A DNA stretch of 64,000 bases from RH-AL1 sp965214415 (lineage in GTDB: Bacteria; Pseudomonadota; Alphaproteobacteria; Rhizobiales; Beijerinckiaceae). The stretch's first letter is position 1; the number at the start of each line of letters is the position of its first letter. The DNA lies in assembly GCA_965214415.1 (NCBI GenBank), contig CBDCBQ010000003.1, positions 1,178,001 through 1,242,000 on the forward strand, given 5' to 3'. A model generated the notes under the pieces. It did no database searches and was not told the origin of the DNA. It was given only the letters and a program-made list of their open reading frames with translations. Shown here piece by piece: positions 23,283 through 32,584 of the stretch. Both the position numbers and the translations under genes were made by a program.

Positions 23283-23434
23283 TGGGAAGGGTCCGGGGGA
23301 AGCATTTGCTCTGGCGCGGGCGCCCCTTAGACAGGAGTTCTTTCCTCTCGCAAAGGCGCTCGCTGGGCATTTATCTTCAACCGAGCAGGGGTTATCTCCC
23401 CTAGTTCGCGATCGTTTCCGGCAGGGGCGCCATC

Positions 23435-23728
23435 ATGAGCAAGGTTGTCACAGCCAACACGCTCGATACCGGTACCGTTGTGTTCCTTGACCCCAATGGG
23501 CAGTGGGTGAGCGCCGTCGGCCAGGCACGACACTTCGCGGACGCGGAGGCGGCCGAGCAGGGCTTGACCGCGGCCAAAGCCGACGCGGCGCGGGCGATCG
23601 TGGTCGAACCGTTCTTGACGGAGGCAGGCCCGGAGCAGGATGGGCGACCCAAGATGACCTTGCGCGACACGATCCGCGCCTTCGGGCCCACCATCGACTA
23701 CTTGCCGAGCGGCGCGAAGGGCGCCTGA
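23435..23728 (+). CDS. DUF2849 protein, first gene of the sulfite reduction operon
   Basis: This is a 97-residue small protein of the DUF2849 family, which in alphaproteobacteria sits directly before the sulfite/nitrite reductase gene. The sequence (ANTLDTGTVVFLDPNGQWV, then AVGQARHFADAEAAEQGL and a GPTIDYLPSGAKG end) is characteristic. No cofactor motif is visible. It may be an accessory or electron-transfer partner of CysI, but this is inference from the fixed neighbourhood. The gap to cysI is 11 bp, so the two are co-transcribed. Confidence 0.88.
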   Translation: MSKVVTANTLDTGTVVFLDPNGQWVSAVGQARHFADAEAAEQGLTAAKADAARAIVVEPFLTEAGPEQDGRPKMTLRDTIRAFGPTIDYLPSGAKGA

Positions 23729-23739
23729 GGGATTTTCGA

Positions 23740-25384
<1,645 letters not shown>

Positions 25385-25398
<14 letters not shown>

Positions 25399-26119
25399 GC
25401 CGGTCGAGGCCGGGATCATCGAGACGGCGGCGGCGCTGGCGGAGCGCTACGAACATACGTCGGCCCGCACGCGGCTATGCGCGGCGATCCGCTACCTCTT
25501 TCGCGATCGCATCGCGTTGGTTTCGAGCTTCGGTGCGGATTCCGCCGTGCTGCTGCATCTCGTCGCCGAAGTCGATCCAGCGACGCCGATCATCTTCGTT
25601 GACAGCGGACAGCTTTTCGCCGAGACGCTCGCCTACCGCGACGCGCTCGTCGCCCAGCTCGGCCTCGCAAACGTCAAGACCTTCACGCCGAACGCCGGCG
25701 ACTTGGCCGAGGACGACCCCGAAGCTTTTCTGTGGGCGCGCGATCCCGACCGCTGCTGCCAGATCCGCAAAGTGGTGCCACTCGCCCGCGCTTTGACAGG
25801 CTACGACGCCTGGATCTCGGGCCGCAAACGCTTTCAATCGCCGACCCGCGACGGGCTCCCGATCTTCGAAACCGAAGCCGCGCGCACGAAGGTCAATCCC
25901 CTCGCCGACTGGTCGGCCAAGGACCTTCTTGCGTACATGAAGGACCACGGGTTGCCGCGGCATCCGATGGTCGCCAAAGCCTACCTGTCGATCGGCTGCG
26001 TTCCCTGCACGAGCCCGGTGCGGCCGGGCGAGGACGCACGCGCCGGACGCTGGCGCGGCCACGCCAAGCTCGAATGTGGCATCCACGGTCCCTTCGCCGA
26101 GGCAGGCGCGGGAATCTGA
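25385..26119 (+). CDS. cysH: adenylyl-sulfate reductase (thioredoxin-dependent), CysH
   Basis: This is a 244-residue PAPS/APS reductase-family enzyme that reduces activated sulfate to sulfite. The nucleotide loop is LVSSFGADSAVLLHL. The Cys pairs Cys124-Cys125 (RCCQIRK) and Cys205/Cys208 (GCVPC) are the 4Fe-4S ligands that mark the APS-type, not PAPS-type, reductase. The catalytic Cys231 is in the tail ECGIH. A second ATG at 25391 is a possible start. The gene overlaps cysI by 14 nt and the next gene by 1 nt (TGATG), indicating tight translational coupling. The ATP sulfurylase genes are not in the window. Confidence 0.95.
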
Positions 26120-26592
26120 TGGCCTATTTCACCGACGGCGCCTTCAAGGCCGACCCTTGGGCGGGACGCGAGATCCTATCGCTGGTGGAATATCGCGAGC
26201 GGCGCGACGGCTACCTGCCCGAGCCGCTCGGGCTACGACTCGACCCCGGCATCGCGATCGAAACGCTCGCCGGCGACCTCGGCAGGTTTGCGCTAATCGC
26301 GGTCGCGTTTCCGAAATTCACGGACGGGCGCGGCTATTCGATGGGGTGGTTGCTGCGCAAGCGGCTCGGCTACGCGGGCGAGATGCGCGCGGTCGGCGAC
26401 GTGTTGTTCGACGAGATGCAGTTCATGGTTCGCTGCGGCTTCGACAGTTTCGAGATCCTCGACCCCGCGACGATGAAGCTACTCGCCGATGGTCGACGCG
26501 CCGCGACAGTCGCGCATTTCTACCAGCCGGGTCTGGAGCCCGAAATACCCGTTGGAACAAGGCCATGGGCCAGAAGGCGCGCGTCGTCCTAG
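26119..26592 (+). CDS. DUF934 protein, sulfur assimilation accessory
   Basis: This is a 157-residue protein of the DUF934 family, nearly always last in cysI-cysH operons of alphaproteobacteria and often called a putative oxidoreductase. Hallmarks are LIAVAFPKFTDGRGYSMGWLLR and the GDVLFDEMQFMVRCGFDSF segment. No cofactor-binding motif is evident. It starts inside the cysH stop codon (TGATG). Its role in sulfite reduction is inferred from conserved context only. About 80 bp separate its stop from the next start, so the operon probably ends here. Confidence 0.9.
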   Translation: MAYFTDGAFKADPWAGREILSLVEYRERRDGYLPEPLGLRLDPGIAIETLAGDLGRFALIAVAFPKFTDGRGYSMGWLLRKRLGYAGEMRAVGDVLFDEMQFMVRCGFDSFEILDPATMKLLADGRRAATVAHFYQPGLEPEIPVGTRPWARRRASS

Positions 26593-26670
26593 GCGGGAAC
26601 TCAGATTGATGGCTTCCGGTTGACGCGCAACAGTCCCAAGGCGATGCGAACCACGGTCGGGAGATGGACG

Positions 26671-27237
26671 ATGCCCAATATCAAGCAGGCTAAGATTCTG
26701 ATCATGGCGACGGACGGCTTCGAGCAGTCGGAACTGTTCGTCCCTCTCGAAAAGCTGCGGGCGGCGGGCGCCACGGTGCACATCGCCGCGCCGAAAAAGG
26801 GCGAGATCAAGGGCTGGGACAAGAGCGATTGGGGCAAGAGCGCCACCGCCGATCTAGAGATCGACGAAGTCGACGCCGATGAGTTCGATGCCCTGGTTTT
26901 GCCGGGCGGTCAGATGAACCCGGACGTCCTGCGGATGAACGAACGTGCCGTCGAACTCGTGCTCGACTTTCTCGACTCCGAGAAGATCGTCGCGGCGATC
27001 TGCCATGCTCCTTGGCTTCTCGTCGAGGCGGATGCGGTCGAGGGCCGGATGCTGACCTCATGGCCTTCGGTGAAGACCGACATCGAGAACGCCGGCGGCG
27101 ACTGGGTCGACGAGGAGGTCGTTGTCGACGACAACATCATCACGAGCCGCTCGCCCAAGGATCTCGACGCGTTCGTCGCCAAGATCATCGAGGAGCTGGA
27201 GTACGGTGAGGACGGCGAAACACGGCAATCCGCCTAA
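26671..27237 (+). CDS. DJ-1/PfpI family protein
   Basis: This is a 188-residue class I glutamine amidotransferase-like protein of the PfpI/YhbO group. The nucleophile elbow is AAICHAPWLL (Cys111, His112), with Glu21 in FEQSEL as the third conserved residue. The SWPSVKTDIENAGGDWVDEEVVVD block is typical of the YhbO/PfpI branch. Proteins of this branch are reported as proteases, glyoxalases or deglycases; the activity is disputed across the family. The frame starts at 26620, but the ATG at 26671 has GGGAG upstream and matches the family N-terminus. It is followed 31 bp later by DUF3775. Confidence 0.92.
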   Translation: MPNIKQAKILIMATDGFEQSELFVPLEKLRAAGATVHIAAPKKGEIKGWDKSDWGKSATADLEIDEVDADEFDALVLPGGQMNPDVLRMNERAVELVLDFLDSEKIVAAICHAPWLLVEADAVEGRMLTSWPSVKTDIENAGGDWVDEEVVVDDNIITSRSPKDLDAFVAKIIEELEYGEDGETRQSA

Positions 27238-27268
27238 AACACCTGCTCCGCCCGCACCAGAGGTCAAA

Positions 27269-27691
27269 ATGCTATCCGCTCTAGACCCGCAGAAAGTTTG
27301 CTTTCTGATCGTGAAAATCCGGGCATTCGACATTCAGGCGCAGCCAAACCTCGGCGGCGGCTCGGATGCGGCAGACGACAACTTCGTCGCGGTCTATGAC
27401 AACGAGGCGAACCCGTCGGTCGTGGGCGAAGCCGAAGGGCTTATCGAGGCGATGAACGTCGACGAGAAGCGCGAGCTGATCGCGTTGAGCTTGATCGGAC
27501 GCGGCGCGTACGCCCAGGAGGAGTGGGCCGACGCCATGAACGCCGCCGGCTCGCATCCCGAGCCGACGACGGCGGCCTATCTGATGGGCGATCCGCTCGT
27601 CTCCGATTCGCTCGAGGAAGGTCTCTCGATGTTCGGCTTCTCGTGCGACGACGTTGCGGAAGAGCGCGTGCTCGATGCGCCTTCGGCTTAG
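27269..27691 (+). CDS. DUF3775 family protein
   Basis: This is a 140-residue protein of the DUF3775 family. The N-terminal signature is LDPQKVCFLIVKIRAFDIQAQP, and the central block is DEKRELIALSLIGRGAYAQEEWADAM. The DDNFVAVYDNEANPS segment is also typical. It is cytoplasmic with no known function. The ATG at 27269 is chosen because the family N-terminus starts here. Its stop overlaps the 3' end of the convergent gene at 27688 by 4 nt. Confidence 0.88.
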   Translation: MLSALDPQKVCFLIVKIRAFDIQAQPNLGGGSDAADDNFVAVYDNEANPSVVGEAEGLIEAMNVDEKRELIALSLIGRGAYAQEEWADAMNAAGSHPEPTTAAYLMGDPLVSDSLEEGLSMFGFSCDDVAEERVLDAPSA

Positions 27692-28056
27692 GCGAACCGC
27701 GCCATTCGCCGTTCTATTCCGACATAGAGGGGCATCGGCTCGAAAGCGGTGCGGGGCATCGTGATGAAATCGTCGCTCTCGTCGTCGGCCACGAGCATGA
27801 TCGACAAGATGCGATGCAGGCCGGCGAGGATCGGCTCTTGCGACTCGTCCATCACCGCCACCAGCGCACGCATTTCGGCCTCGCCACCGCTCCGGGCGAA
27901 GCGCTCGACGGAGCGGGCCGCGAAGCCCCCGACGCTCATTCCACGCCGCACGGCGACGGCTTCGACATCACGCGCGAAAATCGGACCGATGCTGGCGACG
28001 GCGGCCCGCGCCACGCTTTCGCTCCGGCAGGATCGAATGATCTCCTCGATCAGCAT
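27688..28056 (-). CDS. hypothetical protein
   Basis: This is a 122-residue protein, MLIEEIIRSCRSESVARAAVASIGP and onward, with helical character and no signal sequence. It contains a possible DNA-binding-like helix pair near RGMSVGGFAARSVERF, but I do not recognise a family. It overlaps the convergent DUF3775 gene by 4 nt at the stops. The 180 bp upstream to the otsB stop is AT-richer and holds no other gene that I can support. Confidence 0.6.
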   Translation of the reverse strand: MLIEEIIRSCRSESVARAAVASIGPIFARDVEAVAVRRGMSVGGFAARSVERFARSGGEAEMRALVAVMDESQEPILAGLHRILSIMLVADDESDDFITMPRTAFEPMPLYVGIERRMARFA

Positions 28057-28239
28057 GTCGGGTCCTTTTCCTGCCCGCGCGGCGCAAGCTACTCAGCGCA
28101 AACTGCACCTCGGATGTTGTAGAACTATGCTCCTGAATCCAGACCGAACGATGACACGCCGAAGACGTTTCATCGATCCAAATCACGAACGAGTGAGGCT
28201 TTAGTTTACATTACAATTAGAAAACATCTAGTCTTTCGT

Positions 28240-28980
28240 CTAATCGCAAATGCAAACGAGTAGATTGCGCACGGCCGACGTATCGGCAAGTCGAAACTGG
28301 GCGCACGTCGCCTCGTCCATGCCGCCGACCTTGATCGCGATCCCACCGAGCTCCCCAACCGTCTCGAAGCCATATTCGTCGGTGAGGTCATCGCCCATGA
28401 AAAGTGGCAATCTGCCCTCGAACGGCTGCGTCGCGAGCAAAGCCTCGATCGCCTTCCCCTTGTGCACGCCGGCGGGCTTCACCTCCGCGACCATCTTGCC
28501 GTGCTGGATCGTCAACCCGGAATCCGTGACCGCACCGTCGAGAAAGGCGCGTAGCTCATCGGCGCGCTCGGGCGCTTGCCGATAATGTAGCGCGATCGCC
28601 ACGCCGCCCTTGTCCTCGAGCCTCAGGCCAGGTCGCTCGGCGACGAACCGCGCGGCCGCCTCGCGCACTTCGGTGGTCGCCGTCCCGGCGGCGGCCTCGC
28701 GCCGACCGTCCGCGAAGCGCAGCTCCGCGCCGTGGACGCCGCCGGCCGGAAGGACGAGCGGCGCGACGATCCGGTCGAGATCGGAAATGAGTCGTCCGCT
28801 GACCAACGCCACGGCGTCATCCGCCTTGCGTCGGAGCGCTCGCAACAAGTCGAGTAGCTCGGCGTCCGCCACGACATCCTCGGGGCGTTCCTTGAACCCA
28901 AGCAATGTGCCGTCGACATCGAGGAAAAAGGCCGTGGTACGCGGATCGATCTCGCGCCACCATGCCGGCTGCTCATTCAT
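28240..28980 (-). CDS. otsB: trehalose-6-phosphate phosphatase
   Basis: This is a 246-residue HAD-type trehalose-phosphatase that converts trehalose-6-phosphate to trehalose, an osmoprotectant. Motif I is FFLDVDGTL (nucleophile Asp21, acid Asp23). The cap region includes GVHGAELRF, and the conserved KPAGVHKGKAIEAL and FMGDDLTDEYGFE motifs supply Lys and the Mg-binding Asp residues. CGAGGAGA precedes the ATG at 28980. The synthase otsA is not adjacent, which is unusual but not rare. It is divergent from the aldolase gene, 57 bp apart. Confidence 0.95.
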   Translation of the reverse strand: MNEQPAWWREIDPRTTAFFLDVDGTLLGFKERPEDVVADAELLDLLRALRRKADDAVALVSGRLISDLDRIVAPLVLPAGGVHGAELRFADGRREAAAGTATTEVREAAARFVAERPGLRLEDKGGVAIALHYRQAPERADELRAFLDGAVTDSGLTIQHGKMVAEVKPAGVHKGKAIEALLATQPFEGRLPLFMGDDLTDEYGFETVGELGGIAIKVGGMDEATCAQFRLADTSAVRNLLVCICD

Positions 28981-29037
28981 CGCACTCTCCTCGTTGGACG
29001 CCTGTCGCGGGCGTCGCTTTGATGGCAAACAGGCGTC

Positions 29038-29712
29038 ATGGCCGCCGCCGAACCAGAAACCCCGCTGCGAAAGGCCCTCGTCGAGGCGAGCCGCGATCTG
29101 ATCCGGCGCGGCTTGAACGAGGGCACCGCGGGCAACATCTCGGCCCGCCATGGCGACGGCCTGCTTGTGACCCCCTCCGGCATTCCGCCGAAGGCGACGA
29201 CGCCGAGAATGATCGCGGCGATGGCGTTCGACGGCTCCACGCGCGGACCAGAGACGCCATCGAGCGAGTGGCGGCTTCATCGCGATATTCTCATGCACAG
29301 GCGCGATATCGGCGCTGTCGTGCACACGCATTCGACCTATTGCACGGTCCTCGCCTGCCAGCACCGCGCGATCCCCGCCCTGCACTACATGATCGCGGCG
29401 TTCGGCTCCGCGATCATCCGCTGCACCCCCTACGTTCCATTTGGAACGCAGGCGCTTTCCGACCTGATTGTCGAGCACCTCGGCCGGGGCCACGGCGTGC
29501 TGCTTGGCAACCACGGCATGGTCGCGACAGGTGCCGACCTCGCCCAGGCGATGTGGCGCGCGGTCGAACTCGAGGCGCTGGCCCGTATGTACTATCTCGC
29601 CACGGCCGGCGGCGGTGAGCCCGTCATCCTGCCTGACGACGAGATCGAGCGGACCATCGAGCGCTTTCAGGGTTACGGAATGACCGCGATTTCGCGACGC
29701 GAAGCGACCTGA
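29038..29712 (+). CDS. class II aldolase/adducin family protein (fuculose-phosphate aldolase-like)
   Basis: This is a 224-residue class II aldolase. The phosphate loop is GTAGNISARHG (about 29-39) and TPSGIPP follows. Glu77 (SSEWRLH) is the expected catalytic acid/base, and His96, His98 (VHTHSTYC) and His159 (GNHG) are the Zn ligands, so the site looks complete. Family members cleave fuculose-1-phosphate, ribulose phosphates or related sugar phosphates, or act as methylthioribulose dehydratases; the substrate is not determined. It stands alone and converges with the glyoxalase-like gene. Confidence 0.9.
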   Translation: MAAAEPETPLRKALVEASRDLIRRGLNEGTAGNISARHGDGLLVTPSGIPPKATTPRMIAAMAFDGSTRGPETPSSEWRLHRDILMHRRDIGAVVHTHSTYCTVLACQHRAIPALHYMIAAFGSAIIRCTPYVPFGTQALSDLIVEHLGRGHGVLLGNHGMVATGADLAQAMWRAVELEALARMYYLATAGGGEPVILPDDEIERTIERFQGYGMTAISRREAT

Positions 29713-29715
29713 GCG

Positions 29716-30156
29716 CTACCAGACGCCGGTGTTCTTCATCGATGTCCACGGCTCGGCGGCGGCCTTGGCCGGGCCGCGCTGGAGCAGCTCGATCGAGATG
29801 TTCTCTGGCGAGCGCACGAACGCCATGTTGCCGTCGCGAGGCGGCCGATTGATCGTGACGCCAGCTTTCATCAGCTTGTCGCAGGTCGCGTAGATGTCGT
29901 CGACCTCATAGGCGAGATGGCCGAAGTTGCGGCCGCCGTCGTATTTCTCCGGATCCCAATTGTAGGTGAGTTCGACCTCCGGCGCGCGCTCCTCCTTGGA
30001 GCGGCCCTTGTCATCGCGCGCTGCGAGGAAGACGAGGGTGAACTTGCCCTTGTCGTTGTCGGTGCGGCGGATCTCCTCGAGGCCGAGCTTGCCGACCCAG
30101 AACTCGAGGGCGCGGTCGAGATCCTCGACCCGCACCATGGTGTGCAGATATCGCAT
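29716..30156 (-). CDS. VOC family protein, lactoylglutathione lyase-like
   Basis: This is a 146-residue vicinal-oxygen-chelate protein resembling glyoxalase I. HTMVRVEDLDRALEFW opens the first beta-alpha-beta-beta-beta module (His5 a metal ligand), ELTYNWDPEKYDGGRNFGHLA gives Glu and His of the second set, and IELLQ near residue 125 holds the last Glu. It would isomerise the methylglyoxal-glutathione hemithioacetal. The frame begins at 30216, but the ATG at 30156 has AAGGAG upstream and is the family start. It is the last gene in a minus-strand run with the beta-propeller and SRPBCC genes. Confidence 0.88.
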   Translation of the reverse strand: MRYLHTMVRVEDLDRALEFWVGKLGLEEIRRTDNDKGKFTLVFLAARDDKGRSKEERAPEVELTYNWDPEKYDGGRNFGHLAYEVDDIYATCDKLMKAGVTINRPPRDGNMAFVRSPENISIELLQRGPAKAAAEPWTSMKNTGVW

Positions 30157-30240
30157 GACGTGCTCCTTCGGCTGGAAATGCGCTCCCACAACGCGTGCCG
30201 CCCGGGTCCGATCCATCGTCCGGCGCGCGCAAGCGCTCCG

Positions 30241-31191
30241 CTACGGCGTCCTGCGCAGGAACGTGCCGAAGGAGCGCGGGCTGTCGCCGACACCGATCGT
30301 CGCCACGACCTTCAGCGTCGCGACGTCGATCCGTGAGACGGAGTCCGACTCCCAATTGACGACGTAGATGCTCTTGCCATCGAAGCTCGCCTCGATGCCG
30401 TCCGGATAGTCGCCGACCGCGATCCGCGTCACGGGCTGGAGGCTCGCGAGGTCGAACACGGCGACCTTGCCCTCGTACTGGTCGGTCACGAACCCCTTGC
30501 CGCCTGCCAGCGCGACGACATAGGGCCGCTTGCCGGTCGGTACCTTGCCGACCAGCGTCTTGGCGGCAAGATCGACCACTGAGACATCGTCGCTGTAGAC
30601 GTCGGCCATGTAGGCGCGCCTGCCGTCGGCGCCCACAGCGATGCCGTAGGGGCGATGTCCGACGCCGACCAGGCCATCGATCCGCAGCGTATCCGCGTCG
30701 ACCTCGGCCATCTGGTCGGCGTCGCGCTTGGTGATGACAAGAGTCTTGCCGTCGGGTGCCACGGCGATGCCGGACGGCGTGCCGCCGATCGCCTTGGTCG
30801 CCGCGATCCTCATCGTCGCCGTGTCGATCTTGTAGAGCGCGCCTTGAAAGAAGCCCACCGCATAGAGAAAACGATCGTCGGCGCCGATCGCGATGCCGAC
30901 CGCCTCGTCGGGCAGATCGAGACGGCCGACGATCTTGCGCGCAGCCGTGTCGATTGCCGTGATGTACTTGCCATTGGTGCTCGAGACGTAGGCGCGGCGA
31001 CCGTCGTGCGCCATCGCGATGCCGGCCGGCTTGCCGCCGACCTTGATGGTGGCGACGACCGTCCTTGCCGCGAGATCGAGCACGCTGACGTCGTCGCCGT
31101 TCTGGTTGGTGATCCACGCCTCGTCAGCCTGCGCGGGCAAGGCGGCCAGGACCATGACAATTGCCAGGACAACGGCGGTCGCTCGGGTCAC
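30241..31191 (-). CDS. exported YVTN-type beta-propeller protein
   Basis: This is a 316-residue secreted protein with a signal peptide (VLAIVMVLAALPAQA, cleaved before DEAW). It consists of about seven repeats of roughly 42 residues with the YVTN pattern (for example DDVSVLDLAARTVVATIKVG, then GKPAGIAMAHDGRRAYVSS). Such periplasmic propellers often accompany PQQ- or cytochrome-linked alcohol oxidation and may act as binding or scaffold proteins. It starts with GTG at 31191, 7 bp after the SRPBCC gene. The neighbouring MxaD-like genes strengthen a link to periplasmic dehydrogenases, but no dehydrogenase gene is in the window. Confidence 0.87.
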   Translation of the reverse strand: MTRATAVVLAIVMVLAALPAQADEAWITNQNGDDVSVLDLAARTVVATIKVGGKPAGIAMAHDGRRAYVSSTNGKYITAIDTAARKIVGRLDLPDEAVGIAIGADDRFLYAVGFFQGALYKIDTATMRIAATKAIGGTPSGIAVAPDGKTLVITKRDADQMAEVDADTLRIDGLVGVGHRPYGIAVGADGRRAYMADVYSDDVSVVDLAAKTLVGKVPTGKRPYVVALAGGKGFVTDQYEGKVAVFDLASLQPVTRIAVGDYPDGIEASFDGKSIYVVNWESDSVSRIDVATLKVVATIGVGDSPRSFGTFLRRTP

Positions 31192-31198
31192 GCGTCGC

Positions 31199-31750
31199 TC
31201 ACGTCTTGGCGTCGGCCTTGAGCCCGGCCAGTCCGCGCCGCAGATAGTCGCTCATCGCCTGCTTGGCATTGGCGTCCGCGACATCGGGTGCCGGCTCGTT
31301 CGGCGTCAGGTACCGATAGAAGGCGGTGCGCCAGCGGACGATGCTGCGGGTGCCGTCGGCATCGGGCACGACCTCGATCGTCGCCGAGACATTTTGTACG
31401 GGAAGGCGCGCCACGTCGATCTGGTCGATGTGGTAGGAGTAGCTCCGAGCCTCGGCGTCATATTTATAGAGGCTTTCGCCGAAAAAGGCGCCACCCTTCA
31501 ACGTGACCGTGCGGACCGCCTTCTCCGGCGCATCGCCGCCGGAGCCCGCGGTCGCCACCGTGTTGGCATCCCAACTCATGTCCTGGAAGTGCCCGACGCG
31601 CGCCCAGGTCTGGGCCGGTGGCATGTCCACAGTCACGCTCGCCGTCACCTTGAGCCGCGTCGGGCCGCAGCCCTGGGCGAGAGCTGGTCCGGCGAGAACG
31701 AGCGCGACGGCGACAGGCAGGCGGGCAACGGCGACGAGAAGACGCGACAT
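31199..31750 (-). CDS. exported SRPBCC protein, MxaD-like (copy 2)
   Basis: This is a 183-residue periplasmic SRPBCC/START-like protein with a signal peptide ending ALAQG. The mature part follows the same plan as its upstream neighbour: GPTRLKVTASVTV, a GHFQDMSWDANT segment, then KYDAEARSYSYHI and a FYRYLTPNEP block. In methylotrophs MxaD belongs to the methanol dehydrogenase cluster and supports interaction of the dehydrogenase with cytochrome cL. Here it pairs with a paralogue and a YVTN propeller. The C-terminal helix (YLRRGLAGLKADA) is typical. Role by analogy only. Confidence 0.8.
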   Translation of the reverse strand: MSRLLVAVARLPVAVALVLAGPALAQGCGPTRLKVTASVTVDMPPAQTWARVGHFQDMSWDANTVATAGSGGDAPEKAVRTVTLKGGAFFGESLYKYDAEARSYSYHIDQIDVARLPVQNVSATIEVVPDADGTRSIVRWRTAFYRYLTPNEPAPDVADANAKQAMSDYLRRGLAGLKADAKT

Positions 31751-31781
31751 CCTCGATCCTCCAGCTTGCCAGCCCGAGCCT

Positions 31782-32351
31782 TCAGCTCGACGCTTCGACC
31801 TTCTTCTTCAGATTGGCGAGGCCGGCGTCGTAGACTTTCTTGACCGCGGCGGCTGAAGCCTCGTCGTCCATGTCCGGCGGCGGATCGTTGTTCATGTAGC
31901 CGCGGTAGAACGCGCCCTTCCAGGTGACGGTGGACTTGCCGCCGTCGGCCGGCTCGACCTTGATCGTCGAGGAATAATCGTTCACCGGCAGCACCTTCGG
32001 ATCGACCTTGTCGATGCGATACGAGTAGCTGTGCTCACTCGCGTCGTACTTGAAGAGTCCCTCGTGGATCTCGCCGCCGCTGTCGAGCGTGATCGTGCGC
32101 TTGGCGATCTCGTTGTCGTCGTTCTTCTCGTCGATTGTATTGCCGCCCGTCCCCGTCGTCGCCTTGACACCCGGCAGCCAGCTCATGTCCTGGAAGTTGC
32201 CCATCACCTTCCAGACCTTGTCTGGCGAAGCGTTGATCGTCACGGTCTCGACAACCTTCTTGCGTGTCGGCCCATGGGCGTCGGCGACCTGCACCGCACC
32301 GATCGCCAAAACCGCCGCCAATCCGAGCGGCAACACGAGCGAGCCAGTCAT
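31782..32351 (-). CDS. exported SRPBCC protein, MxaD-like (copy 1)
   Basis: This is a 189-residue periplasmic protein with signal peptide MTGSLVLPLGLAAVLAIGA and cleavage near ADAHG. The mature sequence shows HGPTRKKVVETVTINASPDK, the shared GNFQDMSWLPG motif, KYDASEHSYSYRI and FYRGYMNNDPPPD, which I recognise as close to MxaD of methylotrophs. It is paralogous to the next gene on the strand, 31 bp downstream, implying local duplication. It is the first gene of the minus-strand group (SRPBCC-SRPBCC-YVTN-VOC). The 230 bp to the divergent pepN gene holds both promoters; I see no other gene there. Confidence 0.82.
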   Translation of the reverse strand: MTGSLVLPLGLAAVLAIGAVQVADAHGPTRKKVVETVTINASPDKVWKVMGNFQDMSWLPGVKATTGTGGNTIDEKNDDNEIAKRTITLDSGGEIHEGLFKYDASEHSYSYRIDKVDPKVLPVNDYSSTIKVEPADGGKSTVTWKGAFYRGYMNNDPPPDMDDEASAAAVKKVYDAGLANLKKKVEASS

Positions 32352-32584
32352 CCTTGGTTATCTCCCTGAGAACATTGTAAGAATTATCTCGGCCGCATGC
32401 GCGCGAGCCTAGCGTCCGACTATCGGCCAGGGTGACCCCGCGCGCAAGACCGTTGTTCGGCGCGATTGGAGCAGGCGATCATCCGCGACGATCGAGCTTT
32501 GAGATAGGGCAGTCGCGGTCTTGCGGCCCGGCTGCCGCGTCCTACTATCCTTGATAGCCCCGAACGATACGATCAGGACATTTG

